The position numbers and the translations under genes were made by a program. Of a stretch of DNA of 64,000 nt, positions 53,057 through 61,669 are shown piece by piece (the first letter of the stretch is position 1; each line of letters opens with the position of its first letter). A model generated the notes under the pieces. It did not search any database, was not told the origin of the DNA, and saw nothing but the letters and a program-made list of their open reading frames with translations. The DNA is taken from the NCBI GenBank assembly GCA_938008435.1, contig CALLKK010000012.1:1-64000 (forward strand), read 5' to 3'. Origin of the DNA: an uncultured Steroidobacter sp. GTDB lineage: Bacteria > Pseudomonadota > Gammaproteobacteria > Steroidobacterales > Steroidobacteraceae.

Positions 53057-53950
53057 ATGCAGCGACGCACGTTCATCGCGCGCACGGCCGGTTTGATGCT
53101 CGCGATCGCGGTCGGTCCGAAATTGAGCGCCGCAACGACCAAGGACGACCGGCTCGGGATGTCCACGGTGACGTTCCGCAATCGCTTTCGTCTAACGCGG
53201 CCTGCGGATGCCGGGCCGCTGCAGAATGAGCTCACGCTCTTCGATGTGCCCGAGTACTACCGCGACCGTTTCGGCATTCGCAATCTCGAGCTCTGGGGAC
53301 ATCACTTCGAATCGCTCGAACCGGCGTACCTGGCGAAGCTGCGTTCGCGGATCGATGCGGCGAAGGCGCAGGTGATCAATGTGCAGGCCGATGCCGACTA
53401 CGATCTGGCGAGCCGCGATGAAGCGGAACGACAGCGCAGCTTGCGCGTGGCTCTCCAATGGGTCGATGCGGCGGTTGCGCTCGGCAGCCGCGCGGTGCGG
53501 ATCAATCCCGGCCGTCCGGACGGTTCCGTGGAAAACGCCATCGCCTCGATGAAAGAGATCAATCGCTACTGCCGCGCGAAGGGGCTGCCGCTGCTCATCG
53601 AAAACCACTTCGGCATCGAGATGGATCCGGCCGTGCACTTGCGGATTCGCGCTGAGGCGGGGCCGGAGAACGTCTATACGCTGCCCGATTTCGGCAACTA
53701 TCCGGTCGAGACGATGTGGGAAGCGCTCGAGAAAATCCTGCCCCATGCTTATCTCGTCTCGGCAAAGACGGTCGAGTTCAATGAGAACCTCGAGCACGTG
53801 ACCTACGACTTCGACCGCTGCGTCCAGATGGCCGAGCGCGCCGGTTTCAAGGGCATCTACTCGGTGGAGCAGTGGAGCCGCGAAGACCTGCGCGTCGATC
53901 CGGAGCAGGTCATCGACTGGATGCTCGAACACGTGCGGGCCAACATCTGA
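53057..53950 (+). CDS. Exported sugar phosphate isomerase/epimerase-like TIM barrel
   Basis: This 297-residue protein has a twin-arginine signal (RRTFIARTAGLMLAIAV) and an AP-endonuclease-2-type TIM barrel (LRVALQWVDAAVALGSRAVRI-type helix, LLIENHFGIEMD, YSVEQWSRED). This family comprises xylose-isomerase-like sugar isomerases and epimerases. Export is unusual for isomerases of phosphorylated sugars, so a free or oxidised sugar is more likely as substrate. It starts 17 bp after the DUF885 gene. Confidence 0.87.
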   Translation: MQRRTFIARTAGLMLAIAVGPKLSAATTKDDRLGMSTVTFRNRFRLTRPADAGPLQNELTLFDVPEYYRDRFGIRNLELWGHHFESLEPAYLAKLRSRIDAAKAQVINVQADADYDLASRDEAERQRSLRVALQWVDAAVALGSRAVRINPGRPDGSVENAIASMKEINRYCRAKGLPLLIENHFGIEMDPAVHLRIRAEAGPENVYTLPDFGNYPVETMWEALEKILPHAYLVSAKTVEFNENLEHVTYDFDRCVQMAERAGFKGIYSVEQWSREDLRVDPEQVIDWMLEHVRANI

Positions 53951-54073
53951 CGGCTCGCCGTGCCGGCCGCCGGCCCATGAATTCTTGACACGTCTTGATG
54001 AATGTCCACGCGCCGCGTGTGTCACATTAGGGCGCTGCGCGGCGCGTGCAGCCGCGCGCTGCCAGGGGGTCGA

Positions 54074-55006
54074 ATGAGCAAGCTTTCCAATCGAGTGCGC
54101 CGCTGCGCCTACCGTGTCCTCGAGGTGCTGGTGCTCTCGCTCGCGTTCGCCGGTGCGCACGCCGAGCAGTCTGCAAGCGAGGTCAAGAAGATTCTGTTCT
54201 TGGCCGGTCCGCGGGATCACGGTTTTCCGGGGCGGCACGAATACGAACGCGACCTGCGCACGCTGGCTGCGTCGTTCGAGAACGCGACGAACCTGAAAGG
54301 CGTGGAGATCAAGACGCAGGTGATCGTCGGCCGCATCGCGCGCGATCTCTCCGAGGTCGAGGACGCGTCCGTCATCGTCATCAACAGCAGCTCCGATCGC
54401 GCCGGCAACGAAACCCATCCGCTGTTCCCGCCGGATCCTTCGACCGATCACCATGGCTACGATCCAGAAACGAGCGCGTACTTGAATGCGCTCAACGAGC
54501 TGATCGCCCGCAAGAAGATCGGCGTCGTCGTGCTGCATTACGCGCTCTGGGCGGAGAACTGGCGCGCACGCGAGCTCTATCTCAACTGGCTCGGCGGCCT
54601 GTGGGTGCAGATCGGCTCGAAGAATCCGGTCGACGAATGGGCGATGGCGCCGGTCAATGCCGAGCATCCGATCCTGCGCGGCGTGAAGCCTTGGACGTAC
54701 CGCGACGAGATCTTCTGCCGCTTCCTCCTGCCGAACGATCCGCGCCGTACCGATCTGATCCTCGCCACGCCGCAGCGTGACATGCAGCGCATCGGACCGC
54801 AGATCGTCTCGTGGGCCTATCAGCGCGATGACGGCGGCCGGGCGTTCGTGTTCGGCGGACAGGACTTCCGCGACAATCTCGCGCTCGACAACTATCGGCG
54901 CTTCCTCATGAACGGCATTGCCTGGGCGGCACACATCGACATTCCGAATGAGGGCATTCATTCGCCGACTCCCGACGTCAGCGACGTGTCACCCCGCAGT
55001 CCGTAA
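54074..55006 (+). CDS. ThuA-like (trehalose utilisation) domain protein
   Basis: This 310-residue exported protein has an AEQSASEVKK mature start after a signal peptide, then a ThuA/class I amidotransferase-like fold (ILFLAGPRDHGFPGRHEYERD, GVVVLHYALWAENW, AVNAEHPILRGVKPW-type APVNAEHPILRGV, AFVFGGQDF). AGGGGG precedes the ATG at 54074. ThuA proteins act with ThuB-like dehydrogenases on 3-keto sugars. It sits between an isomerase-like gene and a PQQ dehydrogenase, fitting periplasmic sugar conversion. Confidence 0.87.
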   Translation: MSKLSNRVRRCAYRVLEVLVLSLAFAGAHAEQSASEVKKILFLAGPRDHGFPGRHEYERDLRTLAASFENATNLKGVEIKTQVIVGRIARDLSEVEDASVIVINSSSDRAGNETHPLFPPDPSTDHHGYDPETSAYLNALNELIARKKIGVVVLHYALWAENWRARELYLNWLGGLWVQIGSKNPVDEWAMAPVNAEHPILRGVKPWTYRDEIFCRFLLPNDPRRTDLILATPQRDMQRIGPQIVSWAYQRDDGGRAFVFGGQDFRDNLALDNYRRFLMNGIAWAAHIDIPNEGIHSPTPDVSDVSPRSP

Positions 55007-55022
55007 CGATCATCGTCTCTCC

Positions 55023-57272
55023 ATGGCTTCACCGATTCGCTCGACGCTCGTCGTCGCTGCAGCGCTCGCTGCGCACACGCTTTCGCATGCCGCCACCGAA
55101 TGGCGCGATTACGGCGGCACGCCCGATCAATCGAAATACGTCGAGCTGAAGGACATCACCAAAGAGAACGTCCACAAGCTCAAGATCGCCTGGATCTATC
55201 CGACCTCGGACGAGCGGGCGTATCAGTTCAACCCGATCATCGTCGACAACGTGATGTACGTGCTGGCGAAGGACAGCTCGCTCGTCGCGATCGACGTGGT
55301 CACGCGCAAGGAGCTGTGGATCCACGCCAACCTGCGCGGCATCACGAGCCGCGGCATCAATTACTGGGAAAGTCCGGACGGCAAGGACAAGCGCCTGCTC
55401 TTTACGCTCGAGGACACGCTGCAGGCGATCGACGCGCGCACGGGCAAGTCGATTCTGACTTTCGGCAAGAATGGCGTCGTCGATCTGCGCGAAGGTTTGG
55501 GGCGCGATCCGAAGACGATTCGGCGCATCGCCTCGAATACGCCGGGTCGCATCTTCGAGAACCTGCTGATCCTCGGCAGCTCGCCAGGCGAGGGCTACTT
55601 CTCTCCGCCCGGACACATTCGCGCCTACAACGTGATCACGGGCGAGCTCGTCTGGACCTTCCACACGATTCCGCAGCCCGGCGAGTACGGTTACGAGACG
55701 TGGCCGAAGGACGCTTGGAAATACGCGGGCGGCGCGAACGTGTGGGGCGAGATCACGCTCGACGAGAAGCGCGGCATCGCGTACTTCCCGGTGTCATCGC
55801 CCACTTACGACTATTACGGCGCCGACCGCATCGGCGCGAATCTCTTCAGCGATTGTCTCTTGGCGCTCGATGCGCGCACCGGCAAGCGCCTGTGGCATTT
55901 CCAGATGGTCCACCACGACCTGTGGGATTACGACCCGACGGCGGCGCCGCAGCTGCTTACCGTGCGCAAGGACGGCAAGACGATCGATGCGGTGGCGCAG
56001 GCGACCAAGCAGGGATTCGTGTTCGTGTTCGATCGTGTCACGGGCGAGCCCGTGTGGCCCATCGAAGAGCGGCCGGTGCCGAAGAGCGACATGCCGGGCG
56101 AGCAGGCTTGGCCGACGCAGCCTTATTCGCTGCTCGAGCCGACGGCGCGGCAAGTGGTCAAGCCGGACGATCTGACGCCCTATCTCATCAGCGATGCCGA
56201 GCGCGCCGAATGGAGGAAGCGCATCTCGCGCGCGCGCACCGGCTTGTTCGTACCGCCCTCGACCGTCGAAACGGCGACCGTGCCGGGCGCCGTCGGCGGC
56301 ACGAATTGGGGCAACACCGCGGCCGATCCCAAGCGCGGCATCCTGTATCTGTTGAACCAGGATTTCCCGTCGTTCTACAAGCTGGTGCCGATCGACGAAG
56401 ACGACGCGAAGCAGCGCAATCCGTTCGGTCCGCCCGACGCCGCATCCATACAGCGCGGCGCGCAGCTCTATCAGGAACATTGCGCCGTCTGTCACGGCGC
56501 CGACCGCAGCGGAACGCCGGCGGCGCCGTCGCTGCTCAGCGTCGGCATGCGCATCGGCTTCCCGCAGCTGCGGCGCACGATCCTGTACGGCAACGGGCGC
56601 ATGCCGCCGATCGGCCACATCAGCGACGAGCAGATTCAAGACGTGCTCGCATTTCTCGGCGGCGGCGCGCGGCCGTGGTTCCCCGATCCGACGAAGCCGC
56701 CCAAGTTGCCCGAAGGGCCGGTCGTCGCCTCCGGCGGTGCGCCTCGCCAGAAAGAGGAGGCTACCCTGCCGGGCATGCAGACCTATCCCGAAGGCGTCGC
56801 GGCGCCGGCACGGCGTTACTTCACCGATTACGGTCTCGGCTATCCGTATCTGCTGTCGCCGCCTTGGTCGACGATCATTGCCTATGACTTGAATCGCGGC
56901 GTCATCCTGTGGCGCAAGCCGCTCGGACAGGATCGCGACGCCGCGCGCGAAGGCGGCAAGGACACCGGCGTGCCGCGCGGCTCGCAACGGCAGGGCATGA
57001 TCGTGACTTCCACGGGCATCGTTTTCTCGACGGCGCGCGACGGACGCTTCTATGCATTCGATGCCGACGATGGTTCGGTGCTCTGGTCGGCCGAGCTGCC
57101 GATGGGCTCGGAAGGATTGCCCGCCATCTATGAGGTCAACGGCAAGCACCACATCGTCTTGAATGCCACGACGCCGCTCACCTGGGGCTTGAATTCCCGC
57201 GAAGGCGGTATCGGTTCGCCCGAGCCGCTCGGCAAGGGCGGCTACGTCGTCTTCGCGCTGCCGGACGAGTAA
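55023..57272 (+). CDS. PQQ-dependent dehydrogenase with inserted cytochrome c domain
   Basis: This 749-residue exported quinoprotein has a propeller of glucose/ethanol-dehydrogenase type (EWRDYGGTPDQSKYVELKDI, WTFHTIPQPGEYGYETWP, HFQMVHHDLWDYD, PVWPIEERPVPKSDMPGE). A cytochrome c domain with CAVCH at 487-491 is inserted between blades (about 473-555). The propeller then resumes (TYPEGVAAPARRYFTDYGLGYPY, GSVLWSAELPMGSEGLPAIYEV). It therefore oxidises a sugar or alcohol and passes electrons through its own haem. It starts 17 bp after the ThuA gene. Confidence 0.92.
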   Translation: MASPIRSTLVVAAALAAHTLSHAATEWRDYGGTPDQSKYVELKDITKENVHKLKIAWIYPTSDERAYQFNPIIVDNVMYVLAKDSSLVAIDVVTRKELWIHANLRGITSRGINYWESPDGKDKRLLFTLEDTLQAIDARTGKSILTFGKNGVVDLREGLGRDPKTIRRIASNTPGRIFENLLILGSSPGEGYFSPPGHIRAYNVITGELVWTFHTIPQPGEYGYETWPKDAWKYAGGANVWGEITLDEKRGIAYFPVSSPTYDYYGADRIGANLFSDCLLALDARTGKRLWHFQMVHHDLWDYDPTAAPQLLTVRKDGKTIDAVAQATKQGFVFVFDRVTGEPVWPIEERPVPKSDMPGEQAWPTQPYSLLEPTARQVVKPDDLTPYLISDAERAEWRKRISRARTGLFVPPSTVETATVPGAVGGTNWGNTAADPKRGILYLLNQDFPSFYKLVPIDEDDAKQRNPFGPPDAASIQRGAQLYQEHCAVCHGADRSGTPAAPSLLSVGMRIGFPQLRRTILYGNGRMPPIGHISDEQIQDVLAFLGGGARPWFPDPTKPPKLPEGPVVASGGAPRQKEEATLPGMQTYPEGVAAPARRYFTDYGLGYPYLLSPPWSTIIAYDLNRGVILWRKPLGQDRDAAREGGKDTGVPRGSQRQGMIVTSTGIVFSTARDGRFYAFDADDGSVLWSAELPMGSEGLPAIYEVNGKHHIVLNATTPLTWGLNSREGGIGSPEPLGKGGYVVFALPDE

Positions 57273-57281
57273 CAACACGTG

Positions 57282-57311
57282 CCTCGGCGCGTTTCGCTCC
57301 GCGCGCCGAGG
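57282..57311 (+). terminator. Hairpin after the PQQ dehydrogenase operon
   Basis: CCTCGGCGCG and CGCGCCGAGG form a perfect 10-bp stem with a 10-nt loop, 10 bp after the dehydrogenase stop. The T tract is absent. Confidence 0.5.
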
Positions 57312-57399
57312 TCGCACCCCTGTTGCGTCACGGAACCTCGCCGACGCACCAGCGTTGACCGAAGAGGTCACGGTCGCGCACGCGCGTTGGAGGCAAGTC

Positions 57400-58062
57400 A
57401 TGAATTCCGTGGTGAATCGGATGACTCCGAGCATCACAACAATGATCCGCATGGATCATGCGCATGTGATGGCGCTTTCGCACCGGTACACGCCGGATAC
57501 CCCCGCTGCTCGCAAACGTGCGCTCATCACCAATGCGTGCATCGCGCTCGAAGTGCACGCGCAACTGGAAGAGGAAATCTTCTATCCCGTGCTGCGCCAG
57601 CTCGTGCCGGAAGACGAAGTGCTCGAAAAGAGCGAGCCCGAGCATGCCCAGGTGCGCGCGTTCGTCGCGCAGCTGCGCGAGCGGTGCGAGAGCGGCGAGC
57701 CGCTCGATCAAGATGTCGACGAGAAGTTCTTTGCGCTCATGCGTGCCGTGCTGCACCACGTGGCCGACGAAGAGGCCAGGCTCCTGCCGGTCGCGGAACG
57801 CATGCTGAGCCACGAGGAGCTCACCCGCTTGGGAGGAGAGATGACGCGTCGCCGCCTCGAGCTCATGAAGCCGCACGGGTGGGAGATCGCGACGAGCACG
57901 GTGCGCTCGTTTCCTGTGGGCGCGGCAACCGGCGCAGCGCTCGTGACCGCGGGTGCGGTGGCGCTCGGGGCCATGCTGTTCTCGCGCAGCCGGCGCAACG
58001 GTCGCCACGAAGACTGGCGGGCGTCGGACGCGGACGAGCGACGGCCGACGCGGTTCATGTAA
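57400..58062 (+). CDS. Hemerythrin HHE-domain protein with membrane anchor
   Basis: This 220-residue protein has a hemerythrin-like di-iron domain: His in IRMDHAHVMALSH, CIALEVHAQLEEEIFYP, EPEHAQVR and HHVADEE. A C-terminal hydrophobic helix (GAATGAALVTAGAVALGAMLF) probably anchors it, followed by a basic tail. GGAGG precedes the ATG at 57400; a TTG at 57355 would add 15 residues without a site. It may sense or store O2 or NO, or protect iron centres. Confidence 0.88.
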   Translation: MNSVVNRMTPSITTMIRMDHAHVMALSHRYTPDTPAARKRALITNACIALEVHAQLEEEIFYPVLRQLVPEDEVLEKSEPEHAQVRAFVAQLRERCESGEPLDQDVDEKFFALMRAVLHHVADEEARLLPVAERMLSHEELTRLGGEMTRRRLELMKPHGWEIATSTVRSFPVGAATGAALVTAGAVALGAMLFSRSRRNGRHEDWRASDADERRPTRFM

Positions 58063-58374
58063 TCGCTGCGCGCAAGTTGTCCGGCGGTGCGTAGCGGGCC
58101 GCGCCGTGACGCATCTGTAACTCTTTCCCGTTGTCTTGGAGCCACAGCGCAGGCGCGCTGTGCGCGTGCTTGCGAGGTGGGCGTATGTCTATTCAGAGCG
58201 ACGAAGTCGCTGCATGAAATGCATGGATGCGTTCGTATCGCGCGAGGTCGAGCACGTGTCGTCGCGGAAATTGTGCGTTTCCGTGTTGCCAGGATGCGCT
58301 AGAATTTCGCTCCCGCTAGAGTACGGCTTCTCCAGCCTTCGCCGTTCGCGTAGCGACTGCGTCAGGACGACCAG
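58063..58374. other. 312-bp gap before lpxO
   Basis: No gene is supported: short frames here lack ribosome-binding sites and read as compositional noise. The promoter of lpxO must be within it; I see no clear hexamers. Confidence 0.4.
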
Positions 58375-59298
58375 ATGTTTGCCTCACTCCCGATCTTCAA
58401 GCTGAGCGCCTTCGCGCTGCTCGTCAGCTCGACCGTCTATGTGCATTTCCGCGGGCGCGTGCGCCATTCGTTCGTGCGCCAGCTCACGGATCATTCGACC
58501 TTCATGGCGCCGTTCAACACGGTCATGTACCTGTTCTCGGCGGTGCCGACGCGGCAGCCTTACGTGGATCTGAAGCATTTTCCCGAGCTGGATGTGCTGC
58601 AGCAGAACTGGCAGATGATCCGCGACGAGGCGCTGCGTCTGTTCGACGAGGGCTACATCCGCGCAGCGGCCACCTACAACGATCTCGGTTTCAATTCGTT
58701 CTTCAAGCGCGGGTGGAAGCGCTTTTATCTCAAATGGTACGGGGAGTTTCTGCCCTCGGCGCAAGCGCTTTGTCCGCAGACCACGGCGCTGCTCGCAAAC
58801 ATCAAGTGCGTCAATGCCGCGATGTTCGCGCTGCTGCCGCCGGGGTCGCGGCTCGGCAAGCATCGCGATCCGTTCGCCGGATCGCTGCGCTATCACTTGG
58901 GGTTGTCGACGCCGAATTCCGAGCGGTGCGCGATCGTCGTCGACGGCGAGCCGTATTACTGGCGCGACGGCGAGGCGGTGATGTTCGACGAGACGTTCAT
59001 CCACTATGCCTATAACGAGACCGACAAGCCGCGCCTGATCCTGTTCTGCGACATCGAGCGGCCGCTCAAGACGCCGATCGCCCGTTTCTTCAATCGCTTC
59101 TTCGGCAAACCGCTCGCGCGGGCAGCCGCGACGCAGAACGTCGACGGCGAAAAGGTCGGTTTCCTCAACAAGGTGTTCGGCTACGTCTATCACATCCGCT
59201 TGATCGGCAAGCGGATCCGCGAGCGCAGCGAAATCGGCTACCAGCTCTCGAAGTGGGGCTTCATTGCCGCCATCGTGGCGGCGATCTGGCTCATCTAA
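58375..59298 (+). CDS. lpxO: Lipid A 2-hydroxylase-like Fe(II)/2-oxoglutarate enzyme
   Basis: This 307-residue protein of the aspartyl/asparaginyl beta-hydroxylase fold has an N-terminal membrane anchor and a second hydrophobic segment at the C terminus (WGFIAAIVAAIWLI). The metal ligands are His163 and Asp165 (GKHRDPF) and His210 (FIHYAYN), with Arg220 for 2-oxoglutarate. The pattern fits LpxO, which hydroxylates a lipid A acyl chain on the inner membrane. Activity and site are inferred. Confidence 0.88.
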   Translation: MFASLPIFKLSAFALLVSSTVYVHFRGRVRHSFVRQLTDHSTFMAPFNTVMYLFSAVPTRQPYVDLKHFPELDVLQQNWQMIRDEALRLFDEGYIRAAATYNDLGFNSFFKRGWKRFYLKWYGEFLPSAQALCPQTTALLANIKCVNAAMFALLPPGSRLGKHRDPFAGSLRYHLGLSTPNSERCAIVVDGEPYYWRDGEAVMFDETFIHYAYNETDKPRLILFCDIERPLKTPIARFFNRFFGKPLARAAATQNVDGEKVGFLNKVFGYVYHIRLIGKRIRERSEIGYQLSKWGFIAAIVAAIWLI

Positions 59299-59429
59299 TT
59301 AAGCGGCGGGGCAACTCTGCGCCGGTGGTCTGCCGGCGCTGCCGCTCGACATAGGCGCGGCGTACGTCTTTGCCCGATAATGGCTCACCTCATCCTGCGA
59401 GCCGTTCAGCCGACCGCTTCGATCTGCCT

Positions 59430-60197
59430 GTGACCACGACCGATCTGCTACTTGCGACCGTCGCCGCGGTCGGCGCCGGCGCCGTGAATGCGCTCGCGGG
59501 CGGCGGCACGTTGATCAGCTTTCCGGTGCTCATCGCCTTGGGCGTGCCGCCCATCGCCGCGAACATCACCAATGCCGTCGCCTTGTGCCCCGGCTATTTC
59601 GGCGCAACCCTCGCACAAGCGCGCCAGCTCGACGGACAACGGCGTCGGGTGACCGCGTTGCTGCCGGCAGCGATCGTCGGCGGACTCGTCGGTGCGCTCT
59701 TGCTGGTGCACACCGGCGAACGCACCTTCGCGGCGCTCGTGCCCTGGATGCTGACAATCGCTTCGCTCTTGCTTGCGGTGCAGGAGCCGGTGCGCGCCAT
59801 GGTGCTGCGTCGCTCGGCCGACGGCGCTGAGGCCGGGCGCGCCGACCTGCTTGCGATCCTCGCTGTACTGGCTGCGTCGATCTACGGCGGCTTCTTTAGT
59901 GCAGGGATGAGCGTGCTACTCATGGCGGTGCTTGGACTGACGAGCTTCGAGAGTTTCACGCGTCTCAACGCGCTCAAACAGATCCTCGCGTTCGCCGTGA
60001 ACGTTGCAGCCGTCGTGCTCTTCTTGGGCTCGGGCCGCGTGCTTTGGTCGGTCGCGGCGCTGATGGCGATCGGTGCGCTCGTCGGCGGCGCGCTCGGCGG
60101 ACGCTTGGCGGGATGGATGAAGCCCGCGGTGTTGCGCTGGATCGTCGTGGCTACCGGCGCCGTGCTCGCCGTCGTGTATTGGATCAAGGGCGCTTAG
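59430..60197 (+). CDS. TSUP-family (TauE/SafE) transporter
   Basis: This 255-residue protein has about eight membrane helices and the family opening AGAVNALAGGGTLISFPVLIALGVPPIAANITNAVAL-type motif (GGGTLISFP, ANITNAVAL) and the second half-repeat ASIYGGFFSAGMSVLLM. TSUP proteins move sulfite, sulfoacetate or similar anions. GTG at 59430 is favoured; TTG at 59370 would add 20 polar residues. No neighbouring sulfur gene is seen. Confidence 0.87.
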   Translation: MTTTDLLLATVAAVGAGAVNALAGGGTLISFPVLIALGVPPIAANITNAVALCPGYFGATLAQARQLDGQRRRVTALLPAAIVGGLVGALLLVHTGERTFAALVPWMLTIASLLLAVQEPVRAMVLRRSADGAEAGRADLLAILAVLAASIYGGFFSAGMSVLLMAVLGLTSFESFTRLNALKQILAFAVNVAAVVLFLGSGRVLWSVAALMAIGALVGGALGGRLAGWMKPAVLRWIVVATGAVLAVVYWIKGA

Positions 60198-60208
60198 CGC
60201 CCACGCTT

Positions 60209-61075
60209 TCAACCTTGCGCGAGCAGCGCGTCCACGAGCGGCGGCACGATCTCCCCAGCCGTGCCGCGGAGGAAACGGCCTTTCGAGAGATGTTCGGCAA
60301 GATCGCTGAACAAGCTGGGCTCGCGATTGATGACGAGCAGCGGTACGCCGCGTTCGGCGACGCGCTGGACGATGGCCATCGGCAGATGCGTTGCGCCCGA
60401 TGTGCCGATGACGATGAGCAGACCCGCGCGCTCGGTGGCGGCGAGCGAGCTCAGATAGCGAAAGCGCGGTTCGTCGTAGCGCTCGTCGAACCACAGCACG
60501 TGCGGACGCGCGGGCGTACCGTCAGGGCACTTGAGCAATTCGCGCTCCCGTTCCCCGATCGCCTTGCCGCGTTCCCAGCGATCGCCGATCTCGGCCGGAA
60601 TGGGAAAGCAGCGCGGGTCGCGATCGTCGAGCGAGCGCATGAAGTCGATATTGCCGTGGATCTGATACGTGCGCTCCAACGAGTTGCCGGCGCGCAGATG
60701 CAGCCCATCCACGTTTTGCGTGACGAGCAGAAAACGCTCTGCGGCGCCGCGCTCGGCCAATGCCTGTTCGAGCCGAGCCAGAGCAAGATGCGCGGCGTTC
60801 GGCGCGGCGGCACGGCAGACGCTGCGGCGATAAAGGTACCAGCCCCAGATTTCCTCGGGCATGCGCTCGAACGCGGCGCGTGTCGCCAGCTCTTCCGGGA
60901 AGTAATTGCGCGAGCCGATGCGCCAATAGCCTTCTTCGCCGCGGAAGGTCGGAATACCGCTTTCGGCGGAGATGCCCGCGCCTGTCAACACGAGGATCGT
61001 GCCGCTGCCGTTCCAGGCGGAGCCAAGCCACTTCGCGGCAGCTTGGATTTGTTCGGAAAGCTCGGGGTTGCTCAT
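60209..61075 (-). CDS. Sir2-family deacylase with incomplete zinc site
   Basis: This 288-residue sirtuin has the NAD motifs TGAGISAESGIPTFRG (residues 31-46) and TQNVDGLH (119-126), and the catalytic His140 in QIHGN. A normal sirtuin then has CxxC...CxxC for zinc. Here only Cys156 (DPRCFP) and Cys183 (LLKCPDG) are found, so the tetrahedral Cys4 site is not complete. VLWFDE follows as usual. A deacetylase or other acyl-lysine activity is possible, with structural zinc lost or replaced. The last three bases nearly meet the TSUP gene, convergent. Confidence 0.88.
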   Translation of the reverse strand: MSNPELSEQIQAAAKWLGSAWNGSGTILVLTGAGISAESGIPTFRGEEGYWRIGSRNYFPEELATRAAFERMPEEIWGWYLYRRSVCRAAAPNAAHLALARLEQALAERGAAERFLLVTQNVDGLHLRAGNSLERTYQIHGNIDFMRSLDDRDPRCFPIPAEIGDRWERGKAIGERERELLKCPDGTPARPHVLWFDERYDEPRFRYLSSLAATERAGLLIVIGTSGATHLPMAIVQRVAERGVPLLVINREPSLFSDLAEHLSKGRFLRGTAGEIVPPLVDALLAQG

Positions 61076-61177
61076 GCGTGAAACGTAGCACGAGATGACA
61101 CGTGAGGCTGTCGGATTTGGTCGAGCAGCCACGTCCTTGGGTCCGGTGGATCCACTCTTGATCATGAAGGAGCGAAT

Positions 61178-61627
61178 ATGGCTACGAATACCGTGCGTTT
61201 GCATCGTGTGCTCAAAGCGCCGCCGGAGCGGGTGTACAAGGCGTTCATCGATGCGGACGCGATGGCGAAATGGCTGCCGCCCAACGGCTTTACGGGTCGG
61301 GTGCATCACAGCGACCCGCGCGTCGGCGGTACGTACAAGATGTCCTTCACGAACTTCGCTACGGGCCGTAGCCATACCTTCGGCGGCGAGTTCCTGGAGC
61401 TCGTGCCCGGCGAGCGGGTGCGCTATTCGGATCGATTCGACGATCCGAATCTCCCGGGCGAAATGGTCACGACGGTGACGTTGAAGAAGGTCTCGGTCGG
61501 CACCGAGGTGACGATCGTGCAAGAGGGGCTGCCCGAGATAATTCCGCTCGAGGGCTGTTATCTCGGCTGGCAGGAATCGCTCGTGCTGCTCGCCAAGCTC
61601 GTCGAAGCGGAGATCCCGGACGCGTAA
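61178..61627 (+). CDS. SRPBCC (AHSA1-like) domain protein
   Basis: This 149-residue protein begins VRLHRVLKAPPERVYKAFIDADAMAKWLPPNGFTG, of which the RVYKAFIDA.. stretch is typical for activator-of-Hsp90-like START domains, and ends GWQESLVLLAKLVE. AAGGAG precedes the ATG. The ligand is unknown. It differs from the SRPBCC protein at 13694. Confidence 0.9.
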   Translation: MATNTVRLHRVLKAPPERVYKAFIDADAMAKWLPPNGFTGRVHHSDPRVGGTYKMSFTNFATGRSHTFGGEFLELVPGERVRYSDRFDDPNLPGEMVTTVTLKKVSVGTEVTIVQEGLPEIIPLEGCYLGWQESLVLLAKLVEAEIPDA

Positions 61628-61633
61628 GCCAAG

Positions 61634-61664
61634 GCGCGGCCGGATGCATTGCATTCGGCCGCGC
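61634..61664. terminator. Hairpin between convergent genes
   Basis: GCGCGGCCG (61634-61642) and CGGCCGCGC (61656-61664) form a 9-bp perfect stem with a 13-nt loop between two convergent stop codons. It can serve both directions, but no T tract is present. Confidence 0.5.
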
Positions 61665-61669
61665 TGCGC

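Noticed and set aside
53985..54013. TTGACA as the -35 box of an internal promoter before the ThuA gene
   Set aside because: No acceptable -10 hexamer is found at 16-18 nt; a perfect -35 alone is weak evidence.
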